From assembly GCA_029931535.1 (NCBI GenBank), contig JAQPZY010001148.1, positions 703,501 to 767,500 of the forward strand: 64,000 bases of DNA, in the 5' to 3' direction. The notes under the pieces are model-generated. The model ran no database searches. It had not been told where the DNA came from and worked only from the letters and a program-made list of their open reading frames with translations. The DNA is from Margaritifera margaritifera (lineage: Eukaryota; Mollusca; Bivalvia; Unionida; Margaritiferidae). Shown here in pieces: positions 35,116 through 46,200 of this stretch. The translations under genes and the position numbers were made by a program. Every line of letters begins with the position of its first letter. The first letter of the stretch is position 1.

Positions 35116-35423
35116 ATACACTCCAAAGATTGTTATTTGTTATATACTTTGTAACTTATAATATAGACTCTCCCCCCTATTAATGGTAAAATAAATAAAA
35201 TACCATGCTCTGCAAGGACGGCACTCTTAAGCAACCGACTTATAACACTGCCAATAATTCCAGAAAATGCTGCTGCCGCATTTTGGTTAACTCAAACAAA
35301 TAATTAGCAATATTTATTAAACTTTTTTTATTGCTGTCAATGAAAGTATCATCTTTGCCTTCTGAATGAGCACTATTGCCATTTGTTCCTTCACCAACTT
35401 ATAACCATTTAACAAATTTGCTA

Positions 35424-35708
35424 TTGACAGATCAACAGTTGATATTGTCATACATATTGCAGTGTTAGCTATAGACAGAGCAACAGTTGATATTGTCATA
35501 CATATTGCAGTGTTAGCTATAGACAGAGCAACAGTTGATATTGTCATACATATTGCAGTGTTAGCTATAGACAGAGCAACAGTTGATATTGTCATACATA
35601 TTGCAGTGTTAGCTATAGACAGAGCAACAGTTGATATTGTCATACATATTGCAACAGTTGATATTGTCATACATATTGCAACAGTTGATATTGTCATACA
35701 TATTGCAG
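35424..35708. repeat. 48-bp and 27-bp tandem repeat
   Basis: The core is acagttgatattgtcataca plus tattgca. In five units it is followed by 'gtgttagctatagacagagca'; in the last three that spacer is missing, leaving 27-bp units. Both periods are multiples of three, so both strands stay open. Confidence 0.93.
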
Positions 35709-36408
35709 TGGTCAGACCAGGTATTGTAACACCCTTTTCTTTAGACAGTTCTTTGAGAATTTTTTTCTAATGGTAATTGTTCTCTAACATTTTCATTACT
35801 CCTATAAATATTTTCTCTTAAAGTTCTCTCCAGCTGTGTTAGATGTCCATCAACACTTTCATAGTGTTCTTGCTAGTTATCTGTTTTGTTTGGGTCTGTT
35901 TCTTTTCTGACGTCTGTTTTCAACTATTAAAACTGTTCTTCATACATTTCAACATCAACTTTCATTTTCGAATTTACACCTTCTACAGTGTTTATATAAC
36001 CGCTTAATTGTGTTTCTTTTAACTGCAGGGGAAAGCTCCCAACTTTGAGTTCTTTCGCAATTATTCGTCACTTATAGTCTTAACGTGTTTTACTTCTTTA
36101 TCAAATGGTTTATTGATGTCTATTGTTGGTATCTGTTGACACTTGGTCCAGTAGGGTATTTGGGTTGTGTCTCTACAGTTCGAATTACTGCATTATCTTT
36201 TAGTCTATTTAATCTATCCTCGAACTCATGTGTTACTGTGGAGCTAGGAACAGTTTGTATACTTGCTAAATACAAAGTAATTGATTCTTTAATAAAAATT
36301 ATCCCACCCACCCGGGTCGTTTTACTATTCAACTAGGTGAAACAAGTTCTGAAACACCAATTTATTTAAATATTTCATTAACAGTTTGACCGGATCGTTC
36401 CTTACATA

Positions 36409-36461
<53 letters not shown>

Positions 36462-36729
36462 AAAGATTTGCCATGACCCCATTGCAGAATACTTTTCCCT
36501 GGCCACCATTTGAACGAAATTACCCTGAGTGTCATAGCCCACAATTATACCTGGAACATCTAAACCAGACGCGCAAAGAAAACTAATTTCATTCACCAAC
36601 GACCAGTATAAATCACGAAGAACAAAAACTTATATAATTTTTAACCATGTTCCTGCTTCATTAAAATCATCCTTATGTGTGATAACACCATTTATTATAC
36701 ACCTACCAATTTTCTACCCAAGAAAGAGC
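35709..36729. other. Decayed, possibly once-coding DNA on the - strand
   Basis: Short - strand stretches look protein-like (for example LDVPGIIVGYDTQGNFVQMV at about 36480-36560), but frames are broken and I recognise no family. A (TA)n lies at 36414-36459. Confidence 0.4.
36414..36459. repeat. (TA)n microsatellite
   Basis: About 23 TA units. Confidence 0.97.
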
Positions 36730-37465
36730 CAGAATTGTACCGTCATTTCCTACAAGCAGAAAACGATACTATCGTTTTCCAAACCCGCATCACCATACTC
36801 TCAAACGAGGCTGAGACTACTTTATCCTCGAGGTTTCCTGGTGACAATAGCAGCGCCCCTAGCGATTGAATGCCAACACTAGCAGTAAACAAAGCTCTCA
36901 CAGCGACGTTAGTTAAGAAACCTTGCGTTATATGTAAAATATCTGAATGGTCTAAACATGTTTTTGTCACAAGCATTTTCCCTTTATTTTGAAGTAGAAA
37001 ATACTGCCAAAAAATGTTCGTCTGAAACAAGATCATATTCGGAAATCGCGTACCAAAACATTACAGTTGTACAGTACAACCCATTTCCGGAAATTCATAA
37101 ATGGTAACGATGGTGAGTTTCACGCATAATGGATGAATTTGAAATTATAAATGAGTAATATTCTCTGCAACAAATCTGTACCATCAAGTTCCAACAAATT
37201 CTCCAATCCTGTTGTAAATAACTGTCAAAATATTGTTGTCATTCCCGTGTCAAGTTCCCATCGGAGCCTTTCACAATGTCCCGCCCGAAACAGTTCAACC
37301 GCATTCAATCTCGCCTCTGAAAGAATCTTCCAGTCATTCAGCTGGTGAAAACTTCCGTGATGCAAAATTTCAGAACTACACAATAACTGTAAATCACATA
37401 TATGAGTAGTCGGCCCTCAAGCGTCGAAGAATTCGTGTTATTGACAGTGATGGTAGTCAAACTGA
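36730..37465 (+). repeat. Dispersed coding-like repeat, copy 1 (inverted partner at 62460-62940)
   Basis: Three blocks match the reverse complement of the partner: 'ccgtcatttcctacaagcag' with 'acgatactatcgttttcc' (about 36740-36780); a block encoding SNILCNKSV and NPVVNNCQN (37154-37225); and 'gcgtcgaagaattcgtgtta' (about 37422-37442). The + frame also shows a basic KRRRIRVIDSD near the end. The conserved peptide pattern suggests a former small protein with a nuclear-localisation-like tail. I do not recognise it. The middle (36845-37140) is unrelated between copies. Confidence 0.55.
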
Positions 37466-37663
37466 GCGAGCGTTGTTTCACAAACTTCATTCATAAAACT
37501 AATATTCATGCGCATGTCAGCCTTTCAAAAAGTAATTCGGTTTATGCTTTAAGATGAAGTTCGTATTATAGAGGTTGAAATATTTAGCAATTTCTTGTGT
37601 TTTTCAACTACATACAGTGATTTTATTAAATTATCTGAAAATTGAAAGGTATATAACAAAAAT
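37466..37663. other. Spacer before the foldback element
   Basis: AT-rich, nothing recognised. Confidence 0.5.
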
Positions 37664-37822
37664 ATTATCACAGTAATGCGATTTTGATTGCTAGATCACG
37701 TCTTGTTGTCAGCATAAAAATCCTGATCACGACTCGACGCTTCGCGTCTTGTCATGATCCGGATTTTCTAATGCTGACAACTCGACGTGATCTAGCAATC
37801 ACGATTAAGTTACTGTGATAAT
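37664..37822. mobile_element. Foldback (palindromic) MITE-like hairpin
   Basis: Two arms of about 75 bases are near-perfect reverse complements. Outer ends are ATTATCACAGTAA and TTACTGTGATAAT, inner blocks include GATTGCTAGATCACGTC and TTGTCAGCAT, and the turn lies around 'gacgcttcgcgtc' (about 37737-37750). The single strand would fold into one long hairpin. There is no coding content. A flanking target duplication is not obvious. Confidence 0.85.
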
Positions 37823-38047
37823 ACTATATATATCTTTACTCCATGCACTATAACTGTACAATAGGTGTTATCTGGGAAAAAGTTTGAGTAACCTGACACG
37901 TTTCCTTTGTTTCAAGCTGTTAAAAACTGTTTTACCTGCGGGCAAGTTATAAAAGAATATTTTTCTTCCCCGATTTGAACATCTGATTTTCCACAATATA
38001 AATATTTCAAAGTAATATACAGTGTTCGACCGATTTTACGGATATAT

Positions 38048-38175
38048 TAGTATGAGATTATGTAACATTAGTTTCACCATAGCAAAACAGTATAAATATA
38101 TAGTTTATTTATTTTTCTGTATTTGTATTTGTTCTTTGTTTGTGTCATATGCTTTGAAAAATAGATCCGTAGATC
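38048..38175. repeat. Dispersed repeat, copy 2 (partner at 34985-35115)
   Basis: 'attagtatgagattatgtaa', 'accatagcaaaacagtat', 'ttctgtatttgtatttgttc' and 'aaaaatagatccg' correspond in order to the first copy. Confidence 0.6.
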
Positions 38176-40779
38176 TCAGAAGCCCTTCCCCAGTATCTCT
38201 GACTTGCTGCACCAGGCTTTGTCATGTTTGTTTCCTGTACATATTGCATACCGCGTTACTTACAAAGTCCAGTGCAACTTTATAACCCTTAATTGGTTAA
38301 TAGCAACCCCACTTTAATTTCGTCATATTTTATACCTTGATGTACAGTAGCAAAACGTCGTAGACCTTGATGATTTAAACGTCTTGGACCTTGATCATCA
38401 AAATCATTAGAAGAGAGTTTTAGTACACTCTGCTTCTATTTTAACTTCTGTATATACATCAACATGTTCATAAAAAATATTTTCGAATTCTTTCAATGCA
38501 AAAGCTTCACCACCCTCAGCTATTTATCGGGTTTTTAAAAAGCAAAGAATGGAAGAAGTCCAACTGGAAAGGAATTAAGATTTCTATTGAAGACTAAAAA
38601 ACCAATAAATTCATTTCTGCGGAAACTGAAGAGTACAAACGGGAATTGAATATACTGTTGCAAATGGAAGATACAAAGTGATAACCGGTAAATATTTAAC
38701 TGAGAAATAGTTGGAAAGTTAGATGGGAAACAAATCAAGAAAACGTATGAAATCTATGTCATTCCAAGTCATTATCAGAAGTGTTGTAATTTATACTGTA
38801 ACATCATCGATTATCAGGTTTATTCCGATCGACAATGTAGACAATTTACAAATTGAACTGAAATAAGACTACGTGACTTCAAACGGAAGTAGCTATTTCA
38901 CTGGATTTATCATTACGCGAGTTTCGCATCTATCTGCATTAAGTGCAAGTTTAATAACATTCAAATATATTACCTTCAAAAGACCAGCAAAATAAAGGTG
39001 GAAACAGGAATCACTGAACAAATGCATATTAGATAACAGTGTACTGGTTGCTTTGTTGTTTATGCATTTGTTACAGTATTTGTCATTACATGAGTAGGTT
39101 CTTATCATAAAACAACGGCTCACAGGAAAATCAGTTTAGACCATACTGTCTTGAATTCAAAATCTCAGCATTTTTTCATATTATTAGCTATTTCATCTTC
39201 ATAAGGGAATTTATTAGTATTTGATGCGCTTCCTCATGCTATTATATACCTTGTGTTTGACCAAGGTAGATATTATCTTTGTTGTTCGGGATCATACAAA
39301 TCTAAAGAGGCACATAGATCGAAACGATCACTGTGAAGGTCATCTTCAGTAACACCGTCAGGTTTTGTAAAATTTAGCCTTCTTCGATAAAAAGTTAATA
39401 GACGCAACACCAGAAATTTTCAAAATCGTAACTGATTTTGCATTGTCTCTTAATACATGTAAAATTCTTCTTCTTGTCATATTAATTGGTTTGAAATTGA
39501 TGTGGCACCTTTGTCTGTGCATTCTCTATTGCATTCTTTATAGAATTGTCTACTTTCATTTCTCCATTTTTAAATTGCACTCTATTTCTACTAACTTTGT
39601 TTTGTTATATTATTTGCAGAGTTCGATGAAAACAAATCATAGACAATAGTTTATTGAATGAAACACTGAGAGAACAATATTTGGTGTCTCAGACTTTAAG
39701 CTGCCTGGATGGTGTTTAAGCTCTCCAAGAAATTAACGTAACACTTGAAATAGAAAGACAACATGAACTTAATGATTTTCCTCCAACCTCTAAATGATCA
39801 AGTAAAAAACGAATACATACTCACTGTACTTGCGATGGGTGTTTGGATATATATTGCTTACAAATTTGTGTCGGTTACTCTACCGTTGCACCAAAGTTGC
39901 ACATCCACTCCGGCGATGGAGGCACAGTGGCTTGTTCGTTCAGAACACCTGGCTGAAGGCAACCCTTGATAAAACAATAAGTAGCAAAGATATCAAAGTA
40001 CAGTAAATGCATAACTCCTAACAAGCAGGAACAGAAACCATAAGGAATTTTTAAAAAGTCAATCCTTTTTTGCATCGCATGTACACAGAACAGCTATTAA
40101 ACCTTAAAAAAACCTTGGTGATAGCAATTGCAAAGCTAGTTCCAAATATCATGATTGAATTAGGTAGTTTCTTATTGTCGTTTCATATTCATTGAAACCT
40201 TGATGCTAATAACGCCCTATCGTACGGATTCGATGCTTTTTTTCAACTTAAATGACAGGAACATCTTATTGACATACAATGATTTGCCTGTATTGGTTAG
40301 GAACGATAGAATCGAAACAGGCGTTATGAATGATAAATTGAATAAGTTACGATCAGAGCTTAGAGTTCTTGTTTTATGTCTATCGAGGAAGCACTACTTT
40401 GTTTATAATTGATGATTGACGCTGTAACAAACCTAACCAAAGTAGCTTTTATTGGCAGGCTATTTGGAAATATCATTATTAACGAATGTTCAAAAGTACA
40501 ACATGGTTATAAAAGAGCTTAACGAGAATTTTTAGGTTTGTCATTGTCTTCTTCTACGGCAAAAACAAAGGGCAGTCAAACCTGTTTCTTGAAGAACAAC
40601 TTTATTATTCCAGTCGCAATCAAAGCGAAAATGGTAAAAACTCACAAACAAAACAAAATAAACAAGCTTTTGATGAGACTTGAATACCTTTTCAATTCTA
40701 TCTTAGATTTACGTGCATAGTACGATTACAAGGTACTGACCTGACAATAATTTAATGTTTCAACGCTGTCAACCAATAA
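38176..40779. other. Unassigned DNA upstream of the PolB relic
   Basis: No intact gene was found. Short open stretches on both strands (for example 39443-39649 and 40200-40412 on +) are unlike any family I recognise. Since it directly continues the - strand PolB relic, it may hold further decayed Maverick DNA, but no other Maverick gene could be identified. Confidence 0.4.
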
Positions 40780-41450
40780 ATTATTGCTTTCATACACAGA
40801 TCATGCTTCCTTGTTCATTTTGATGTTTTGCATCTCATGATTGTGCAATCTAGTAAATTCATTTCCTGGTAATTTTCCATGTCATTAAAAAGCAATCGTT
40901 GTACATCTTGAATTTTAAATTCTTTCTGATCACACATTTTTTGATTCCTTTAAAAAGTTTCTTTTAATCTTTGTCAATCTTAAATGAATAAATTTCTGAC
41001 ATTAGCGCACATAATTCTCTAATGGGAACAATGTTCAATTCATCTTTGAAAATTCCTTGATTTTTTAAAAATTCATTTATGGTATATCAAATTTGTTGTC
41101 CTTGGGGAAGTCACTAGTGTCATAGAACTTGATATTATATTTAATGTCATTATACAAGTTTTCGTCTCAAAATGAATGAATACAGAATCAGTATCAGTCA
41201 TTAACATTCTCATTCTATCACTGTATTTGATTTTGAATTGTTGTAGTCAAATTCGTACATCAACGATTTGGATAACCATAACACTGTAAATCTGATCTTA
41301 TATGTCTACACCACGGAATTTAGTACTAACACTGTAAACATTACCCGTATACTTGCAGACTGCAATTCTTGTCCATAAGGGACAACAACATTCACATATC
41401 GCATTATAGGTCTTTGTACACATTCTTTAATATTAATCAGGTTTGTTGAT
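40780..41450 (-). pseudogene. Maverick/Polinton-type DNA polymerase B relic, C-terminal part
   Basis: Protein-primed family B polymerase motifs appear in the right order on the - strand, in three frames. They are LSKSLMYEFDYNN (about 41285-41245), TDTDSVF with the catalytic DTDS at 41195-41184, YDTSDFPKDN (41125-41095), a GIFKDELN block, then IYSF and KGIKKCVIRK (about 41000-40920). This is the palm motif C and following region typical of Maverick/Polinton pPolB, which replicates the element's DNA. Frameshifts and stops show it is dead. The rest of the element was not found; the LTR retrotransposon begins 0.5 kb beyond its upstream end. Confidence 0.75.
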
Positions 41451-41949
41451 TTTCAAAACCATAATTTTAGCATTTATTTTAGTAAGATCTTAAATTAGTT
41501 CCCGCAAGATTTTTTCTTATTTTTGACTCTGTACACATATTTTGAAAAAATAGAGAGAAACATTAACAAGTGATGCAAAAGTATACTTGGTGCAGCTAAA
41601 TTAGAAATCTAAATTAATTTTGCAGTCTTGCAGATGGTACAAATTCTATAGTAAAATCTTAATTTCACAAATATAAATGCTGCATCTATCACTACATTAG
41701 AATCTTAAACAATTTTAGGGTATATCTAATGGTTCAGACCATAGTCTAGAGTAAAACATGTCTTAATGAAATAATACCTTGCTGTAGCGCGAATAAATTT
41801 ATATGTCAGTGGTATGTGGCGTGAATTAAATTTCTCGCCGGCTAGTATGGCGAGGAGTCAAAACCAAATCCAAGCAGACGACAGTGTATTTACTTATAAT
41901 TCAGTCTTCATTGATCGATAGTGCTGGTCTAGTGATTTTCTTTTTTGTA
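41451..41949. other. Spacer between the PolB relic and the LTR retrotransposon
   Basis: AT-rich. It may contain more of the polymerase, but no motif is readable. The last four bases (tgta, 41946-41949) form the left target-site duplication. Confidence 0.5.
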
Positions 41950-42783
41950 TGTTATGCATGATGTTTATATAATATTATAGATATTTTAGGAAATTATAAA
42001 TGTTTCTTGACTTTAATATTTGCTTAAATCTTAATGTTGTTATCAGGAAAAATATGTTTAACTAGTGTCCTTGAATTAGGTTGTTTACTTCAGATTTGAG
42101 CTAAATGATAGTTTTGATAAACACAATATTTACTCAATTTGAGGTCAAGGTTGATTTTGTTTACAGTTAAAACTGGAAAATCCTTAGAGTTGTGTGTAAA
42201 AAGTCATGTCCATACAAGTAAAATTCCATTAAGATGATACATATTCTAGAACATTCTGTCATGTGACCAATCTTTATATATACCGTGTTTAGTGGACAGT
42301 TTTTCAGTTTCGACATTACTATCAATCTTGTAAAGAGCTATTAAAGTTGTGGAAAGTAATTCTAAATTTTAAGAGAGGAATTATTTAAATATTCATTGGA
42401 TTATAGCAGTGCTCATAGACTTTTGGATTTTGGATTTTTAATTGATGATTTTGGAATTTATGTGAACTTATTCAGAGATATTTTGGAGTACTTCATTTTG
42501 ACATTACAACATTAAAGACTACTAGTACATCAGGACTTTGAAGACCATTGGCACATCATAACATTCAAGGATACAGCCGTGAATTCGGAACATTCTATAT
42601 TAAGGACTTGTGATTAGAACACTAATTCTTATTGGATTATTTGGATTTTAATACACATTACTGTAAGTGTCTTTTTTATTTTTCATCTTAATTATCTAGA
42701 AATAAATTGATTGTTGATTTTTACTTGAGTTGTTGGTTTCACGTTCTTTCTGTTACATTTTTCTAGACCATAGAGTCGTAACA
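41950..42783 (+). repeat. 5' LTR of the Gmr1-like element
   Basis: 834 bp, starting TGTTATGCATG and ending GTCGTAACA. A TATATATA box lies near 42274 and an AATAAA at 42701-42706, so it has plausible promoter and polyadenylation signals. It differs from the 3' LTR at about ten positions (about 1.2 per cent), counted by eye. Confidence 0.95.
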
Positions 42784-42788
42784 GAAAT

Positions 42789-42809
42789 TGGGGGCTCGTC
42801 ATCCGGGAT
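42789..42809 (+). other. Primer binding site resembling tRNA-Pro
   Basis: TGGGGGCTCGTC (42789-42800) is the complement of a metazoan tRNA-Pro 3' end. The match resumes with CCGGGAT after an extra 'AT'. It starts five bases after the LTR. The two-base insertion would weaken primer pairing unless the host tRNA differs. Confidence 0.7.
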
Positions 42810-42948
42810 AGAATTTCTTTAAAGCATATTGGAGATATTAAAGTTATCTTTGAAATTCATTTTGATTTTGTCTCGGAATTTTTTTTTTTGTCTTCGGCAA
42901 AGATTTTAAATAGAGAAAATTTTTGTGTGAAACCAACAAGCAATCACA

Positions 42949-43236
42949 ATGACATCTAATGTTCAAAATTTCATTTCAAAACCTACCCAGAAGGGGTTAG
43001 AGTGTATGAGAAAGGATGAGTTGCTCGAACTTGCCAGAAAATACAGTCTGTCTGAGGCGAAAGCATCATTGACAAAACAGGAGATACAGATTATTTTAAT
43101 TCAATATTTAGTAGGAAAGGGAATTTTTGATAGTAGTGCTTTAAGTTTGAAGAGAAAGCCTGTATCTGGTTCTGACAGGAAATTAAGGGAATTAGAGTTA
43201 AAGAACCAGATGGATTTAGAATTGGCAAAGCTTCAG

Positions 43237-43271
<35 letters not shown>

Positions 43272-44200
43272 AAGAAGAGAGGCAGATACAAATGCAGATG
43301 CAGATGCAGAAAGAAGAGAGGCAAATGCAGATGGAGAGAGAGAAAAAGAGGATAGGCAGATGGAGAGAGAGAAACAGGAGAGGGAGATGCAGAGAAAGAG
43401 AGAAAGAGAAGAAAGGGAAATGCAATTTAAATTAAGAGAATTAGAACTGGCAAACAGAGCACACTCCACTCCTTTAAAAACAAGTTCAGGTTTTGATGTT
43501 ACTAGATATATTAGGTTAGTACCCCCTTTTCAGGAAAAAGAAGTAGATAAATACTTTCTTCATTTCGAGAAAATTGCTGAAAACTTGAAATGGCCCAGAG
43601 AGCACTGGACTTTATTATTACAAAGTGTACTTATTGGCAAAGCTCGTGAAGTCTACACTTCACTGTCAGTACAACAAAGCACTGATTATGATGTGGTTAA
43701 GGAGTACATCTTGAAAGCTTATGAGTTGGTACCGGAGGCATATCGACAAAGGTTTAGGAATTGTAGAAAAGAAACTGGATAAATTTATGTCGAATTTGCA
43801 TGGGAAAAAGAACGACAATTTGATAGGTGGTGCTCAGCCAAGAAGGTTGATCAAGATTATCATAACCTGAGACAACCTGTATTAATTGAAGAGTTCAAGA
43901 GGTGCATCCATAGTGATGTTAAGACCTATCTTGACGAGCGGAATGTGGAAACTTTGGAAAATGCTGCTCGTATGGCTGATGATTATTTCTTGACTCACAA
44001 AATTTCATTTGGCAATAAGTCGTCCTCTCAGCAGTTTTCTGGTAAAAAACCATTTTAATCTCATACGAGTACTTCCAAATTTCACAACAGCACAACTGTT
44101 AGGAATCAAACATCTGATAAGACTGATCAGAAATCCTTATCTCTTCCTACGTGCACTTATTGTAAAATAAAAGGGCACGTTATTTCTGATTGCTTCAAGT
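42949..44200 (+). pseudogene. gag: gag region of the Gmr1-like element (capsid with SCAN-like segment, zinc knuckle)
   Basis: The ATG at 42949 opens a frame of 277 codons to a TAA at 43780, which continues in the same frame past it. The N-terminal part is SAP-like (ECMRKDELLELARKYSL). Then comes a highly charged R/E/K/D coiled coil (43230-43450), a capsid core (PPFQEKEVDKYFLHFEKIA) and a SCAN-like stretch with LKAYELVPEAYRQRF and, after the stop, FDRWCSAKKV. A second in-frame TAA is at 44056. A C-x2-C-x4-H-x4-C zinc knuckle (44152-44193) completes a nucleocapsid. Gag packages the RNA. The stops make this copy non-functional. Confidence 0.88.
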
Positions 44201-45075
44201 TGAAAAATAAGCAGCAGAGTAAAGACAGAGCTTTTCCAAATGCTCTTATTTCAAAGAGGTCAAGGTCACGGTCTTTTATTGAAGGCAATACATTTGTTGG
44301 GTCAAACAAACCCCAGTCTGATTCTATTTTGGAGGCTTATGAACCATTCATGTCAGAAGGTTCTATATCACTTATTGGTGATTCTGCCAAGCCTATCCCA
44401 ATTAAAATATTAAGGGACACTGGAGATTCTCGGAGTCTTTTATTATCAGGTACTTTGCCTTTGTCTGAGGAGTCTTCTTCTAGTGAAAGTGTTCTTGTTC
44501 AGGGAGTAGAGTGCGGCTTTGTAACTGTTCCTCTTCATTGTGTAAATTTGGCATCAGACTTAGTTTCCGGCCCTGTGACTGTTGGGGCAGTGACTTCTTT
44601 ACCCATAGAGGGTGTTCATTTATTACTAGGCAATGACCTAGCTGGAGATAAGGTTGTGGTTAATCCACTTGTAACTGACAAGCCTTGTTTGGATCAGAAA
44701 GTTGATCCTGTCGAAATTGAAACCCCTGATTTGTATCCTGCTTGTGCAGTTACTAGAGCTATGGCAAAAAGAGCTCTTGAGAGTGATGTTGATCAGGATA
44801 TAATTCCTTTAGCTGACACATGTATTGGTCAGTCTTTTGATGAGGTCACTTTTTCCTCAGGTATTGATCAATCAAATGGTATTGATCACAGTGATCCTCT
44901 TTTGGCAACTCATTCTCTTTATTCTAATCAGGGTGATAAACGACAATCCCTTGTCGTTGAACAGGAGCAAGATCCCGAAATATCTTGTTTGTTTCAGAGG
45001 GCTATTAGTGAAACTGAAACCACACAAGTTCCAGTGTGTTACTTTGTGAAAAATGTGGTCCTAATGAGGAAATAG
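44200..45075 (+). pseudogene. pol: Protease region of the Gmr1-like pol
   Basis: Read in the same frame as gag. A retropepsin-like sequence runs PIKILRDTGDSRSLL, with the active-site triad at 44416-44424 followed by Asp where Ala is usual. The flap/second half ends in GVHLLLGNDLAGDKV, matching the I/L-L-G-N-D-L-A-G motif of Gmr1- and Mag-related proteases. A linker of about 120 residues rich in acidic and Ser residues leads to two adjacent stops (TAG at 45073, TGA at 45076), after which the frame resumes as integrase. Confidence 0.85.
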
Positions 45076-45078
45076 TGA

Positions 45079-46200
45079 CCACCTGAGGTACCCGCTGGTG
45101 ACGAGTGGTCAGTGAGCTATCAAATTGTTGTTCCTAAGTCATATCGACAGGAAATTCTTAATTTAGCCCATGAAACTCTTTTGGCTGGTCATTTAGGAGT
45201 CCGTAAGACTTATCACAAGATCTTGAATCATTTTTATTGGCCGAAACTCAAAAGTGATGTTTATAAATACTGCAGATCTTGTCACACTTGTCAAACGGTA
45301 GGAAAACCCAATCAGAAGATACCTAAGGCTCATTTGCAACCTATTCCTGCATTTGATGAACCATTTAGTAGAATAATGGTAGACTGTGTTGGTCCTTTAC
45401 CTAAGACCAAGTCAGGCAACCAATACTTGTTGACCATCATGTGTGCATCTACAAGATTTCCAGAGGCAATTCCTCTGAGAAATATAAAAACTAAAACTAT
45501 TGTGAAAGCTTTGGTGAAGTTTTTTACACTTGTTGGCCTTCCCAATCTGTCCAATCGGATCAAGGGTCAAATGTTATGTCTGGAATTTTCCAACAAGTTA
45601 TGCATGAATTAGGCATCCAACAGTTTAAATCTTCTGACTATCACCCTGAAAGTCAAGGTGTTTTGAAAAGATTTCATCAAACTTTGAAGAATATGATTCG
45701 ATCATATTGCTTTGATACAGAAAAGGATTGGGATGAGGGTGTTCATTTGTTGTTGTTTGCTGTTAGGGAATCAGTTCAAGAGTCGTTGGGTTTTAGCCCC
45801 TTTGAACTAGTTTTTGGTCATACTGTCCGTGGACCATTGAAATTATTGAATGAGAAACGTCTTTCAAATGAAGATTCAAAGATTAATCTTCTTGCCTATG
45901 TCTCTGATTTCAAATACAAGTTGTCAAAGGCCTGTGAAGTAGCAAGAACTAATCTTCACACTACCCAGTCAAAAATGAAATTAAGGTATGACAGAAATTC
46001 ACAGGAAAGGAGTTTTAAACCTGGTGACAAAGTTCTGGCTCTCTTTCTCATGCCTCAGAATCCTCTTCAGGCTAAATTGTATGGTCCTTATACCGTTGAA
46101 AAGAAAGTAAATGACTTAAATTATATCATTAACACTCCTGGGAGACGGAAACAGAAACAACTTTGTCATATAAATATGTTAAAGGAATATTTTGACAGAG
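45079..46200 (+). pseudogene. pol: Integrase region of the Gmr1-like pol, upstream of RT
   Basis: The zinc-binding part reads LAHETLLAGHLGVRKTYHKI and FYWPKLKSDVYKYC with the CRSCHTCQ pair. The catalytic core has Asp at 45382 (MVDCVGPL), a frameshift at about 45545-45551, and the second Asp at 45558. The third acidic residue is replaced by Lys at 45666-45668 (GVLKRFHQTLK, where E-R-F-H is usual), 35 residues after the second, the D,D-35-E spacing. A GPY/F-like module (YGPYTVEKKVNDLNYII) follows near 46085. Integrase inserts the DNA copy; this one lacks a catalytic residue. Confidence 0.88.

Noticed and set aside
43091..43469. Open frames rich in Leu/Ser on the - strand opposite gag
   Set aside because: They are the shadow of the GA-rich codons for the charged coiled coil of gag on the + strand.
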